Shown in pieces: positions 31,462 to 43,245 of a stretch of DNA of 64,000 nt (position 1 is the stretch's first letter; each line of letters opens with the position of its first letter). The stretch spans positions 2,666,001-2,730,000 of the forward strand of contig CAJQUN010000055.1 in NCBI GenBank assembly GCA_907163345.1. Reading direction: 5' to 3'. The stretch comes from Haberlea rhodopensis (lineage: Eukaryota > Streptophyta > Magnoliopsida > Lamiales > Gesneriaceae). The notes below the pieces were generated by a model, which was not told the origin of the DNA, searched no databases, and saw only the letters and a program-made list of their open reading frames with translations. The position numbers and the translations under genes are program-made.

Positions 31462-32063
31462 ATTGTGCGTGAATGACCGTGTGTATGTGTGTGAGAAAGT
31501 CTTGAGTGGCTGAGTGTTTGCCTTTTGGTCTTCATTAAAAGAAATTATTTAATATACTTTGAACTCAAAAGCTATTATTTCTTGTTTCAAAAAAAAAAAA
31601 AGCTATTATTTCTATTTAAATTTAAACTCATAAGTACCATTTTGAGTTCTAATTTCGACACATTTTCGTCCCTATTATTTCGGGTCGAGTCTCTCTTCTT
31701 TGTGATGTATAGGCGTTACCTGACGGTAGGGGTGCTTATTGGCTTGACCCGGTCCGGTCAGTTAATAAACCGGATCGGTCCCGGTTCCGGTTTCGTGCCG
31801 ATCCGGTCCGATTTATTTTTATTTTTTCGTATTTTTTTTTTAAAAAAAATTTCAAAAAGTTTTATTTATTTTTTATTTAATGTTGTAAATATTTCCCCAA
31901 TATTCATCACAAATTCAATATATTTCTTCTTCATTTCATAATATAGATCCATACAAATAATTGTAAAGAGATGGCAATTAAAAAATCAAAATAAAAAAAT
32001 ATTGTTGTTTAGCACTCTACCGGTTTGATAAGTATTGTTTTTGCGTTCTCTTCTTCTTGCTCG

Positions 32064-34221
32064 TCATAATGGTTTACGAATTCGTCTACCGCCCCATCTC
32101 TTACATTCTGTTTCAAACCAATCTTTAAGTAACGTGAGCATGCATAACGAATCAGCAGAGAGACTACTTCTGTATTCTCCAATTATTCGGCCACATGTTG
32201 AGAATGCAGATTCAGAAGCGACGCTTGAAGCTTGTACCGCATACACGTCTCTAGCCATTTTGGCTAAGATGGGGAATTGTGCCGCATTTGACTTCCACCA
32301 TTGTAACACGCCGAAGTTGTCTTCCGTTAAAAATTGATAATTCAGATAAATTTGCAACTCAGTCGACGTGCTAGTAGAAGGTCCTTTTCCCTTAAGTTTT
32401 TTTCTGCCCAGCAGTCTAAGCAAATTGATGCCCCCACCTTTAGTTTGAGCTTGGGGTTGTTCTTCAGCAGGCCTTTGTTGCGATGATTCACTTGCCTGTT
32501 GATTATAATACAATTGAAACATATTTTGGAGAGATTGCATTGTAGACGTCTTTTGATCGTCAACAACCTTCCCCAAAAATTTAGCATAATATTCAAAAAA
32601 TATCTTAAATGAAGATAAACATTGACTAGGATCTAGCAATGTTGCGATGCAGTGCACGTGTGAGATTTGTTCCCAATATTTTATAAATTTAGTTTTCATT
32701 GCACTAACAAAACCATGCAAGTCATAGTCATCTCTAAATTCTATAAACTTATCAAACATATTAAATACTAAAGGAAGAAAATAAACGGAAGTTGGATAAG
32801 TAACACCGGAGAAGCGTTCCGTCGCTTCTTTGAAAGTACCTAACAATGATACACAATTTTCAACAAATTCCCAATGCTCATTAGTCAAATAAATACTATC
32901 ATCGCTATCAGGCATTTGATATGAATTATAAAATGGAGTTAAAATATCTTTGTAAGGTAACATAGCATTCAACATATTGTACAACGAATTCCACCTAGTT
33001 TCTATTGGTGATGGAAAAAGAAGATGCTTTAAACCATTAGATAAACATAATTGTTTCCAATCGCGCTTTACACGGCTCGTGCGTAACCATTTAGCGCAGT
33101 ATTTCATTTTGTCAATACATGCTGAGTGATTGTCCTCATAACCAACTTTAACAGCCAAATTAATCACATGACATGCAAATCTAACATGAAAAAAAACACC
33201 ATCAAGCATTGGTTTCAGATAGGTCTTTAAATCACGCATCGCAGCATTATTATTCGCTGCATTGTCTAATGTGATCGAAAATACCTTATCCTGAATTCCA
33301 TAATGTCTACAAGTGTTGAATACATATTTAGCAATTACATAACCAGTATGTGCACAATCTAACTCATCTAAAGACAAAATTCGTTTTTGCATACACCAAT
33401 TATCATCAATCCAATGACAAGTGACAACAAGATATGAATCTGAATTTACATTTGTCCAAATATCGATTGTTAAGCTAACCCTACAAGGCAAACTAGAAAG
33501 ATGTTGAAACAATGTATTTCTATATTCAACAAATACGTCCATACAATTTCTTTTTAGTGTGTGCCTGGAAATATGTTTAAATGGGTTGTATAGATGAAGC
33601 AAATTCAATAAAACCAGCATGTTCAGCTTGTATAAAAGGTAGTTCACATCTAATCACATATCTAACAAGTGACCTACGGTTAATTTCAGCAGTTAAAATA
33701 AAATTCGTGCCAGTGAGAACATTAATTTGTGCTTGTGTTGCTTCTCGACCTAATGGTTGTAATGTTGTCTCATCAAAATTATGTTTTTTTACTAAGTGTT
33801 TTTTAAATGTTCCAGTGCCTCCACTGGAACCACCAACTTTATATGAATATTGCATTTTACATAATTTACATATTGCAACAGATTCATTAGTACCTTCTTT
33901 TTGACCGAGTTCAAAGTGATCACATATCTTACTTCTTTTGGCACGAGTCGGTTGTCTACTCGCTGCTGTAGTGGCTCCGGATGACTCCACTTGTTGTCTC
34001 TCTTGGGCTTGGGCAGCAGGAGGTTCGACAGGTTGTTAGGGTTGTTGCGGTTCGATATTCATAGATGAACCACCAACATTGAGGTCAGCAAAAAAATCAT
34101 AACTTTCATTTAACTCAGGTATTGATACGGGCAAATTCATTGCCGAAGATGAACTCAGTGATAGACGACCCGGGACGAGACCCCGGCTACGACCAGCGCC
34201 GCTGCTAGATGAAGATGCCAT
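32064..34221 (-). pseudogene. hAT transposase (zf-BED, DDE, hATC), one stop and one frameshift
   Basis: Likely start ATG at 34221 (MASSSSSGAGRS). A TAA at 34036-34038 interrupts an otherwise continuous frame and a frame change lies near 33577-33600. Domains: BED-type zinc finger (ICKLCKMQYSYKVG..FKKHLVKKHNF); catalytic region with SLTIDIWTNVNSDSY, ITLDNAANNNAAM and SPIETRWNSLYNML; C-terminal hATC dimerisation domain (YAVQASSVASESAFSTCGRI). Only two lesions in over 700 codons indicates recent loss of function. Confidence 0.92.
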
Positions 34222-34380
34222 TATTGTATATAAATTGTAGATAGCACAATTAAGAGGAAAATATGAGATTGAAGTATAGAATTGTGAGAAGAATGAATTG
34301 TGAGGAAAAGAATGAAAAATATGCACATATTTATAGATTTAAAAAAAAAAAAAATTTAAAATTAAAAAAAAAAAAAGTAA

Positions 34381-34455
34381 CTGAACGTTGGCAACGGCTT
34401 TATAGCCGTTGCCAACGTTCAGCATGGCAACGGCTATAAAGTCGTTGCCATGCTG
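34381..34455. repeat. two adjacent hairpins in the hAT element
   Basis: 34381-34422 is a perfect 19-bp inverted repeat with a 4-base loop (arm CTGAACGTTGGCAACGGCT). 34420-34455 is a second, nearly perfect one (arm CAGCATGGCAACGGCT). They share three bases and lie 160 bp upstream of the transposase start. GGCAACGGCT arms recall, from memory, subterminal repeats of plant CACTA elements. Confidence 0.9.
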
Positions 34456-34919
34456 AATAAAAAAAAATTTATTTTTATTTTTATTTTTGTAAAATGTATC
34501 CAGTTTCGGTTCCAGAATCGGTTCCAAACCGGTAGCACCAGGTAGCACCGGAACCGATGGTGCTACCGGTTTGGATTAAAAAAACCGCCCCGGACCGGTT
34601 TGATACCGGTTCCGGGGAGGACCGGAATCGGTTAGTCCGATTCTGGTTTCGGACCGGACTAACCGATCCGGTTTCGGACCGGGTCCGGATCGACCCAGTC
34701 CGATAAGCACCCCTACCTGACGGGATTAGACTGATTCCGATTACACCCTTATCGAAATCAGAGATTGGTTCTGGCTTTAGAGTTATCGGTTCCAAACCAA
34801 AACCTGTAATTTAAATTTTAAAAAAAAATTTAAAAAAATTAATTAATGCACGCAACATCGGCAATAGCTGCAACAACATAGCGATCTTTGGTGGGGCGAA
34901 GGTATCATGTTAGCGGAGG

Positions 34920-35578
34920 TAGACCCGACCACGGTTCAGAACCTCCGGTTAGACGGTTCAGAACCGCCGGTTCGACGGTTCAAAAAACATCGACCCTTAA
35001 CCTTAACCTTCCTTGACGGTTACGGTTATGGTTCATGAACCGCCGGTTACGGTTCCGGTTCCGGTTAACCAACGGTTCCGGTTACGGTTTGACCCTTATT
35101 TTTTTTAAAAAAATAAAATATTATTAAAATTTGAAATAAAGTGTAAAACGTGTATGGATGTATTTTCATCCATGGATTAAACATAAAATAACGTGAAATA
35201 AATTCAAGCCCGGATAATAAAAATGTGTAAGATATATTTATTTGGTCAATATATATTATAACACTATATTTAGATCAACAACGCTCTTATAGCATAGTGG
35301 TTGAAGCTAATTATTAAAGTTGGAGGTCATTAGTTTAAATATACACCATAACATATATTTTAAATTTAAAAATATAAAAAAAATTTAAAATAAACCCTTG
35401 AACCGCCGGTTAACCGACGGTTCACGGGTTAGCAAAATGATGACCCTTAACCGGCCCTTCTATAGACGGGCCGGTTACGGTTTCGACCCTTCGAACCGTT
35501 GACCCGGTTAACCGGCCCGTTGACAACGGGCCGGTTCCAGGCCGGTTCAGGGTCGATGATGACCCTTGGTCGGGTCTA
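34920..35578. mobile_element. non-autonomous hAT element (659 bp)
   Basis: Terminal inverted repeat TAGACCCGACCA at both ends. Flanks AGCGGAGG (34912-34919) and GGCGGAGG (35579-35586) match in 7 of 8. Subterminal GAACCGCCGGTT-type repeats, AT-rich core, no ORF of note. Confidence 0.85.
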
Positions 35579-36444
35579 GGCGGAGGAGTGTAACTGAAAT
35601 TGAAACTTGACTGATTCAATCACAGCTCCAGGCCTCCAGCTTTCTCTTTCCCTCCAGCTGAAATTTTATTTACAAAAAAGATGGCATTGGTTTGCTTCCA
35701 ATCTGAAACCACATGGTCCTGAACCGGTATGCTATTGGTTTCAGACCATTGAAACTGTCCCGATCTGATAACTTGTCGGACCAGCTCGATTTCTTAATCG
35801 GTTGACCTGGTTCCAGTTCCGAACCAGTTTCGGTCAACCTAGTCCGTTAAGCAGCCCTATCGTGATGTACCTAAAGCATACCTCAACTTTTACTTATTTG
35901 TGTGTTTGTCTTAATATTATTTTATAGCTAAAAACTAACTATATTTCAAAAAAAAAAAAAAACTAACTAACTAAAGATAAACAAAAAAAGGCTTTGATCT
36001 CAAACATGAATATTTTTTGGCTACCACATTGAATAATATAATAAGTGTTGGATCAATAACTCAAACTTATCAATGTTTCACTTCTTATGTGTGACTCAAT
36101 CCATTGATAAATATGAGTTATGGTTCACAAATACCCATGAGATAGCTAAAAAGTATTCATCAAACATCACGAGCAAAAATGATTTTGGTTACTGACAATT
36201 AAAAAAATAATAATTATCATATTCAGAAAAAATATCAATTTTGGGAGGAGAAAACTAAGCACAAGGACTTCATGTTTTCTTTTCTGTTAATTATTAACAA
36301 TTAACTAATGACGATGATACAAAATAATAATAATATTAATAACTTGGGAACTGTCATCGCAGATAAAAGGTACCAAAATGATGAGTCCCAAATGGGTATT
36401 ATCCCTTTATTTTATTTTCAATTAACATATTATATTAATTAATA

Positions 36445-36475
36445 CTATTATTATTATTATTATTATTATTATTAT
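36445..36475. repeat. (ATT)n microsatellite
   Basis: About ten ATT triplets. Confidence 0.95.
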
Positions 36476-37159
36476 GCATAGAAAATTAATATACATTAAA
36501 TAAAGTCGGAAATGAGACTATAAAAAATATACAAAATAGTTATTGATAAATTCTATACAAGACATCTAAAATGTTTCTAACAGTTTCAATTTATTGAATT
36601 AGTCTTACAAAATAAAAATTAATATAAGTTTTTGCAATTATTTCTTCAATAACATTTTTTATTAACTCAAAAAAAATATATATGTTTCAAACTCTTGAAA
36701 GGTGGCAACATGAGGGTTGTTTGATGCTGCTTAAAAATGATATACTTACCAGCAGTATCAAGCAACATGTGTTAGATTTTTATATACAAAATTTAATCAG
36801 ATACATGTCGCTTGATATTGACTATTTTCGAGAGTCGTCGAGCATGTGTTTTTTATGTGTGTTTTTTATGTGAGGCATCCAAAAGTTAAAAGTATTATGA
36901 TTATTTTATTTATGTTTAATACATCTTAGATTATTTATTTGTTTGTTTAGTCCAATTAGTTCTTGAACTTAATCTTTAATTTTATATTGGGATTTAATCA
37001 ACTTGCCAATTGTTGGAAATTTTAAGGCTTAATAAATTGAAATTAAGCAAGATAAAAAATTGAGGATTAATGAATTGAGATTACGCAAAGCTTAACGATT
37101 AGAATAAGCAAGAAAGACATGAAGAAAAGTCGAATAATAAGAAAATGGAGAAAAATGTG

Positions 37160-37620
37160 AAATCCATGCATAATGGGAGGCACTACGGCAGTGAGGGAGG
37201 CGCAAGGGCGCCACCCGAGGTGAGCCTATAGCTCCGATCGTGATTTTGCATGACAAAATGCAACCCTAGAAGAGTGGGTGCAACTTTTCTCGACAAATCA
37301 CTTCCAAATGGTGTCTTTTCATGATGTCCATTAGACAAATATATATTCAACACATCTCTATTCATTATAACATTGTTTTTGGTGAGAATTCACCACAATA
37401 TATTGTGAGAGAAAGCAAAATCAAGTTCATTTTGCATCATATACGCATCTTGTTCTTGAAGAAGAGAGTTGCAACATTTTTGGTTGTAGAACTTATGATT
37501 TGTAATGCAACAATAACAAGTTGAAGCTGTTGTATCTTGGGAGAAGATTGTCATATTCTGTATGCACCGTGAGCGGGACAAATTTTTTTTAAAACAAAGC
37601 GTTAAACACTTGTCTCGACT
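37160..37620 (+). mobile_element. possible copia LTR remnant
   Basis: GGTGAGAATTCACCACAATA, TGTCATATTCTG, and CACCGTGAGCGGGACAAAT followed by AAAACAAAGCG resemble, from memory, the LTR-to-leader part of some plant copia elements. No partner, PBS or coding region is visible, so this is tentative. Confidence 0.25.
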
Positions 37621-38061
37621 TGTTATTGTCATTTTTTCAAGCCCGTTGTTACAACGAAGAGTTTCTGAGGAAAAGCACCGCAATGATCAAAGGATACCAA
37701 CACCAATCCTAAACTCGAGTAAAAAAATTATGTCCATTGTCTTGTGATACACATGGCAGTATGAGATGTGATAATATTATTAGACCTATCATTTTTATTT
37801 TGCATGATCCAAGTTTATCTTAGGCTTATATTGTATTATTGCATGATAAATTATACCAATTTAGAGCTGAGATAGTTAGTTTGAGGTAATGATTGTGAGG
37901 TGGGAATAAGAGAAGTTAGATTATTATCCTTGCTAATCAAAATATTTGGGTTCATATTTCATAAATAAGAATATCGTAAAGTCTTATTTGAATATCTAAT
38001 TTATATTTTATAGCCATGAAATATCAGTGGAATTAAAATAGCAGCCTCCATGGCGCCTCCA

Positions 38062-39509
38062 TGATAAATGTGACTTTTACACTTATATTTTTAATTTTTT
38101 AATACTTTTTATGTTGATTCTTGGACGATATTATGCGCTTTTGTGTTGTTTTTGTATGTTTCAGGAATCAATGTCGAATTGCATGAAAGTGAAGGAATTG
38201 AGCTAAAGGACTCGAACGAGCAAACTGATCGAAGAAACGACGAAAACTCAACTTTTGAAGAAAACAAACCACTGATCGATTTGTGGCCTTGCACCGAGCG
38301 ATCGGCAAATGACGATAATTGAGTACAAAATTGAAAAAATACCAATCGAGCGGAAGCCATGTAGAGATCAATCAGTAAATGTCGTAGCTGAAGGAAGAAA
38401 ATTCAGAAAAAAATACCGATTGACCGGTAGTTTCTTAGCTATCGATCGGTAGCCGAAAATTTTTGAAAAAAATAATTTTAGAGTTTTGAGTCATACAAGG
38501 AATCTACCTTATTTTTCCTCTAGTATATATAGCATATCATGGAATACCATCAGAAGTTTTGGACCATATTTTAACCCTAGAACTCAACCTCCCTATCATC
38601 TTTTAAGCCGCCAAGCAAGAATCGATCAAGAGACGGATGACAAACAACGCCCGGAGTCAATACCTCGCGTTTATTAGTATTTATAAACTTTTATTTGTTT
38701 AATTCATAGTTTTTGACGTTGTTTAGCCTTGAACAATTTATTTGTCATCTTTCTATGAAGATGATTAAATGATAAGTTTATTTTATCAGGACTTGGGGAT
38801 CATATGTTTGAACCTATGATTTAATTGTTAGTTCTTGATTCATTCCATATAATCTTTGTGCATGATTTATGATTTTAATGCTTTCATGGATTGATCACCA
38901 TTGAATTGATTTTAGTTATTATAATTGAGATCAGGAGATGACATTATAATACGAAGTAGTAAATTATGCCGGGGATTTTAGATTGAGATCGAGAGATGAG
39001 ATCAAATACACGTGTGATAGCCATAGATATCTAGTAATCAAAAGCTAGAACTTTTCACAAGTCTCAATGCAATATAGAATTGTTAAATAAGTATACGAGA
39101 GTGACTTACTGCAATTTGATGTTACGTTTAATATAGCTCGAGAGAGTATATTAGATAAAACCAAGAACTCGTCACCTTATAATGATATGGATAATCAATC
39201 GATACTAATGAAAGAATTATAGGGGATAGCATAGGTGAACCAAAGCCTTGATAAACCTTATGTGTTGATTTCATCGCTTTAGCGCGCTTGTTGATTGGGA
39301 ATTTTAATTCATTATCTACTTTTACTATTGCATAACTTTCACCAACTATTTGTAGGCTAAATATAATTAAACTGATTGAGTTTGGTACTTACTATTAGTG
39401 TATGTGAGATCGACATTTACTTCTTATTTCTATACTAAAACTTGACAACCGTGCACTTGCGGATTAATCGTTCACAAATGAGATTTTATTGTTTAAAAAG
39501 CGACGATCA
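38062..39509 (+). repeat. Athila-A 5' LTR (1448 bp), old
   Basis: Starts TGATAAATGTGAC and ends GCGACGATCA, directly before an Asp-tRNA type PBS. It aligns over much of its length with the Athila-2 LTR at 42714 (e.g. ATATTATGCGCTTTTGTGTT near 38128 and 42788). Substitutions throughout show it is the older copy. The other LTR is not in the window. Confidence 0.85.
38271..38451. repeat. phased palindrome module, decayed (Athila-A LTR)
   Basis: Six degenerate sites align with ACCGATCGATCGGT; aligned starts are 38272, 38294, 38342, 38364, 38416 and 38438. Spacing is 22-48-22-52-22. Several changes are CG to TG or CA. The pair spacing is intact although no site is a perfect palindrome. Confidence 0.75.
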
Positions 39510-39933
39510 AGTTTTTGGCGACATTGCCGGGGACTAGTCTTAGTAATATCATACAAGATTAGTTGATTGAAATTTAGCCATTCACTTTTTGGTTTTGTTT
39601 ATTTCTTACTACTCTTCAGCATTACTATTGTTTGATCTATTGTAACTATCACTTGGGTTGTTCGTGAGCACCTACAAATTTTTTTATGGAAAATGAGTTC
39701 AACCTTGAGAAATAACTGAATTAGAATTACATGATGAAACTAATCTCGATTTACATCTCAACTTGAGTCTTGAAATTTTTTGATATATATGTGAATATCA
39801 TTTGTTGAGTTAGTATGTCAAACTTAAGGAATACTTTGAGCACATTGAGTCATGATTTTGTGGATTACATGTTGAATACTGAAAATTTTTTACGAACTTA
39901 ATGATTTATCTTGAGCATCTTATCCTAAAACCT
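39510..39933 (+). mobile_element. Athila-A PBS and leader, truncated
   Basis: The PBS TGGCGACATTGCCGGGGAC (39516-39534) is one or two bases off the Athila consensus seen at 44830. The leader (GACTAGTCTTAGTAATATCA and on) matches that of Athila-2 at first and then degenerates. The element is cut by SIRE-A at 39934. Confidence 0.8.
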
Positions 39934-41166
39934 TGTTGGAACCGAAGAGGGGAGGTGAATGAGCTTCCTTTGCTACTTTAGAGTTTTAAAATGAATTTGC
40001 AAAAAGTCGAGTTTGCGCTGCAGAAGACTTGATGTCGATCGACAAATAAACAATATGAAGAAATAAATAAATGCGTAAATTAAATAAAGCAATAAACGAC
40101 ACAAATATTTGTTATAGAAGTTCGGCGACGAATCGCCTACGTCTCCTCTTCCCAGCTGGAAAACGTTCAACCGAGGTTCCACTAGAACAACTTTGATCTT
40201 GGCCTTAAGGGATCCAAGTTAGCCACAACACACTCTTCCCGAGTAACACACTCTTCACGAGTCTTCTTGGTCTTAAGGGCTCCAAGGATAGCCACACACA
40301 AACTCTTCATGAGTTACTCACACTCTTCACGAGTCTTCTTGGCCTTAAGGGCTCCAAGGATAGCCACACCCTTGCACCAACTTCACTTGTTGATGTCTTA
40401 TACAATTTCCAACTTGCGTCGGTGTTGGAGGACCTTACAATAAATCAAATAGCACCTTCACGGTGTACCAACACGAAGAATCAAAAGACTTCTCACAAGA
40501 AATAAATCACAAACTCCAATACAACACAAATGTATGAAGTTTGCGATGCTAGAATAATTTTGATTTTGAGCAAGGCTTTCTTGTAGTGTACCCTCTTGTT
40601 TCTTGTTTTCAAATTGATCAAAAACATCCATATTTATAGTGTAGAAGGCTCCCAAGGCTCCTACTAGCCGTTGCTACACATAAGGCTTGAATCACTCCAA
40701 GATCGCCTCGGACATCACCTCGGGCGATCACCATCGCCGAGCCCCAACGGTTGCCAAACTTCGCAGATCGCCTCAGGCGAAGTCCTGATCGCCTCAGGTG
40801 ATCGTCACCCAAAAATAATGTCGTAGCCTTCAATGATCATAAATTTTCATCGCCTCAAACGATCTAGGAATCGCCTCGGGCGATCTCGCCATGAAAGCGG
40901 TCCTCGGCGTCGCTTCAGTCGATGAGCGTGGCAAAGTATTGATTGGTTGCCATCGCCTGGAGCGATGGTCATCATCGCCTAGGGCGATCTTGCCCAGTCC
41001 TTGCACAATTGCTTTCCTTCAAACAATCTACTTTTCAACCATCTAAACATGTACACTAAGTAGACACATTAGTATAACAAACACAAGTTTTGTTGATCAT
41101 CAAAACTCATAAATAATTCGGAGATAGATTAAGCATTAAACTCAACAATGCGTTTAAGGCTCAACA
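39934..41166 (-). repeat. SIRE-A 3' LTR (1233 bp)
   Basis: TGTTGGAACCGAAGAGGGG at the left, AAGGCTCAACA at the right, followed by a minus-strand PPT (plus strand CTCCCCCTTTTTGATGATCA). The same layout recurs at 59692-60890 in SIRE-B. A 108-bp tandem phrase (CTCTTCACGAGTCTTCTTGG) lies at 40240-40370. Confidence 0.8.
40701..40989. repeat. phased palindrome module, SIRE-A LTR (different core)
   Basis: Repeats of GATCGCCTCAGGCGATC type start at 40766/40787 (21 bp), 40848/40869 (21 bp) and 40951/40973 (22 bp). Another overlapping pair lies near 40701/40713 and a degenerate single near 40908. TGTCGTAGCC lies between two pairs at 40819-40828, like the linker in the gypsy copies. Confidence 0.8.
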
Positions 41167-41420
41167 ATCTCCCCCTTTTTGATGATCACAAAACTTGATA
41201 AACTTGAAGATGTAATATGCATGAAATATGAGTAAACAAGACTCCCCCTAAACAAATGCATATCACATACAAGTTTTACCAAGTAAAGCATACTACAAAA
41301 CACTCTCCCCCTCAAACCATGCATGTATTAAGCTCTCCCCCTCAAATTAAGCTTCAAGTTTATCACAAAATTCTCCCACTTTTTGTGATAAGCAAAAAAC
41401 ACAAAGTTCAATAAACATAG
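41167..41420 (-). other. SIRE-A multiple polypurine tracts
   Basis: Plus-strand CTCCCCCTTTTT (next to the LTR), ACTCCCCCTAAAC, CTCTCCCCCTCAAACC and CTCTCCCCCTCAAATT follow within 180 bp. On the element strand these are repeated GGGGGAG tracts. The first is the likely plus-strand primer. Confidence 0.65.
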
Positions 41421-41944
41421 CACAATTATATGTTGACACATAGCCATATTTTCACAATTAGCACATATTCCTAATCAAGCATGTAATAGCCATAACAAGC
41501 ATAAGATTAAATCATTGAGAGGAATACCAACATGCGTTTAAGGCAATTTACAATGAATTCTAAATGTGCAAAGTGTGCTTATGTTCCATAATAATTCAAG
41601 CATTCATGCTCAATAAACATTAAATTTCTCAATGCATCATCATAAACAATTGATAACACTTAATTCAAAAATAACAAAAATTGAGCATGTAATCAAGCTA
41701 TACCAGATTTAACAATCCAATACTCAATTTTAAAAAATTCAAGCATATAAGCATATTAGAGTGATTATACAAGAGTTCTAACATAAAGAGAATATATATA
41801 GTCACAAAAAAAATATGCACATGCTAAGGGGAAATGTAATTTACTATTCATTATTTATTGGTCACAATTAATTTGTGCCAATGGAATTTTTCATTGCTCT
41901 TTTAAATGCACAAAATAAATTTACCTTGGATGATAAGAGTGAAT
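41421..41944. other. SIRE-A AT-rich non-coding DNA
   Basis: No ORF or motif is recognisable between the purine tracts and the gag remnant. Confidence 0.5.
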
Positions 41945-42710
41945 TCATATCATCGGTCCTTTACCTCGTGCTTCCTCTATAGTGGTGCATTTGATGGTTT
42001 CCTCCCTTGAGGTGCTAGTTCCTTCATCATCTCTCCCTTTGTTGTTCCTACAAAACAAATTTTTGATTGTAGGTTCTTTGGTACCCATTTGATTTTTGGG
42101 TCCTTGCGGGTTAGCTTTCATCGGTGCTTTTGGAATCCATTTCCACCTCTTGTTTGGTTGGTATTGGTTTTTAACAAATCTACATTTGTTTCTTATATAA
42201 CCTTTCAACAATAAGTGCAAGTAGGGGAAATATGCTTAGCTTTAGGCAACAAGTTTGAAAAAGTTTTTGATTTGCTAGAAAAGCTAGTCCGGCTTTATCG
42301 ACGCTATATCGTTGCAAGCCAAGCAATTCTTCCAATTTTAAACTACTTTCACTAAACTTGCAAAATGATTTCTTCAAAGAATTTAATTCATTTTTCAATG
42401 AATTATTTTCTTCATCTCTCTTGGCTAACTCAAGTTTGAGCAATTTGTTACTCATCTTGGTTTTGCCAAGAACATCAATAAGATCATTATATGTTTCTAA
42501 TAACTCATCAAAAGATGGTACCTAATTTTCGCTTTAATCTTCTTCGTCATTTGCATCATCTTTGGCCATGAAACAAAGGTTTGTTGCTTCTTCTTCATCG
42601 GAGTCACTATCACTCCATGTGGCCATTAAAGCTTTCTTCTTCCCTTTATTCTCATTCTTTTTCCTATGACATTCATTAGCATAATGACCTTTATATTGAC
42701 AATTATAACA
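41945..42710 (-). pseudogene. SIRE-A gag remnant
   Basis: From the Athila-2 junction leftwards: a CCHC knuckle CYNCQYKGHYANEC, an acidic segment (WSDSDSDEEEATNLCFMAKD), two in-frame stops near 42524-42538, a coiled-coil-like segment (LAKRDEENNSLKNELNSLKK), then a frame change to a basic stretch (RFVKNQYQPNKRWKWIPKA) ending at 41945. This order is typical of SIRE-like gag up to the protease, which is missing. Confidence 0.75.
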
Positions 42711-42938
42711 TGTTGATAAGTGTGATTTTTACACTTATAATTCTAGTTTTTTTTATACTGTTTAAGTTGATTCCTGGACAATATTATGCGCTTTTGTGTT
42801 GTTTTTGTTTATTTCAAGAATCAAGGTCGGATATTTTGGAATTGGAGAATTTATGCTTAAAATGATGAAAAAGACTCAACTGAGCTAACCGAGCGAAGAA
42901 GCGGCGAAGAAATTCAACTTGTAAATTTTGAAGATTCT

Positions 42939-43022
42939 ACCGATCGATCGGTAGATGCCGTAACTTAAAATTTTAATTCATGGAAATACCGATCGATCGG
43001 TACAACTTACCGATCGATCGGT
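42939..43022. repeat. phased palindrome module, Athila-2 LTR (3 sites)
   Basis: CCGATCGATCGG starts at 42940, 42989 and 43010, spaced 49 and 21 bp. A partner of the first site is missing. TGCCGTAAC at 42956-42964 lies in the linker. Confidence 0.9.
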
Positions 43023-43245
43023 AGCCGCGAAAATCTGAAAAAAATTACCTTTTAAGAGTTTGGGTCTTACACGAAATTAGGGGATTCTTCTCCACTATTT
43101 AAGATAAAAAAGTGGCCGGCCCTAAGAGTTTTTTAGACTGACTTTTCACCATAGAATTCAACTCTCCACCATCTTCAAACCTTCAAGAGGATTCAAAGCA
43201 ACGCAGCTAGAGACGGGAACAACGGATCGACGCACGATTCAACAT

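Larger units (their letters stand above)
31727..34715 (-). mobile_element. hAT transposon with broken transposase (2989 bp)
   Basis: Perfect 8-bp target duplication CCTGACGG (31719-31726 and 34716-34723). Both ends start TAGGGGTGCTTAT and continue into CCGGT/ACCGG-rich subterminal repeats. It carries a transposase gene on the minus strand, and was probably autonomous before decay. Confidence 0.95.
31709..35860. mobile_element. older hAT element containing two younger hAT insertions
   Basis: Flanks TGTGATGT (31701-31708) and CGTGATGT (35861-35868) match in 7 of 8 bases. The ends ATAGGCGTTACCTGACGG and, on the other strand, ATAGGGCTGCTTAACGG are similar, and the next bases also align. Its own sequence is 31709-31726, 34724-34911 and 35587-35860, about 480 bp. 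Border assignment is less sure than for the inner elements. Confidence 0.55.
35861..38061. other. AT-rich intergenic DNA
   Basis: No recognisable gene. It contains an (ATT)n tract and a possible LTR or leader remnant, listed separately. Confidence 0.5.
39934..42713 (-). mobile_element. SIRE-A: copia SIRE/Maximus-like element lacking pol
   Basis: 3' LTR at 39934-41166, polypurine-rich region 41167-41420, then gag remnants up to 42713, where Athila-2 has inserted. No protease, integrase, reverse transcriptase or RNase H is found, so this is a deletion derivative or a rearranged fragment. Class from the LTR start (GAGGGGAGGTGAATGA) and the gag type, from memory. Confidence 0.7.
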
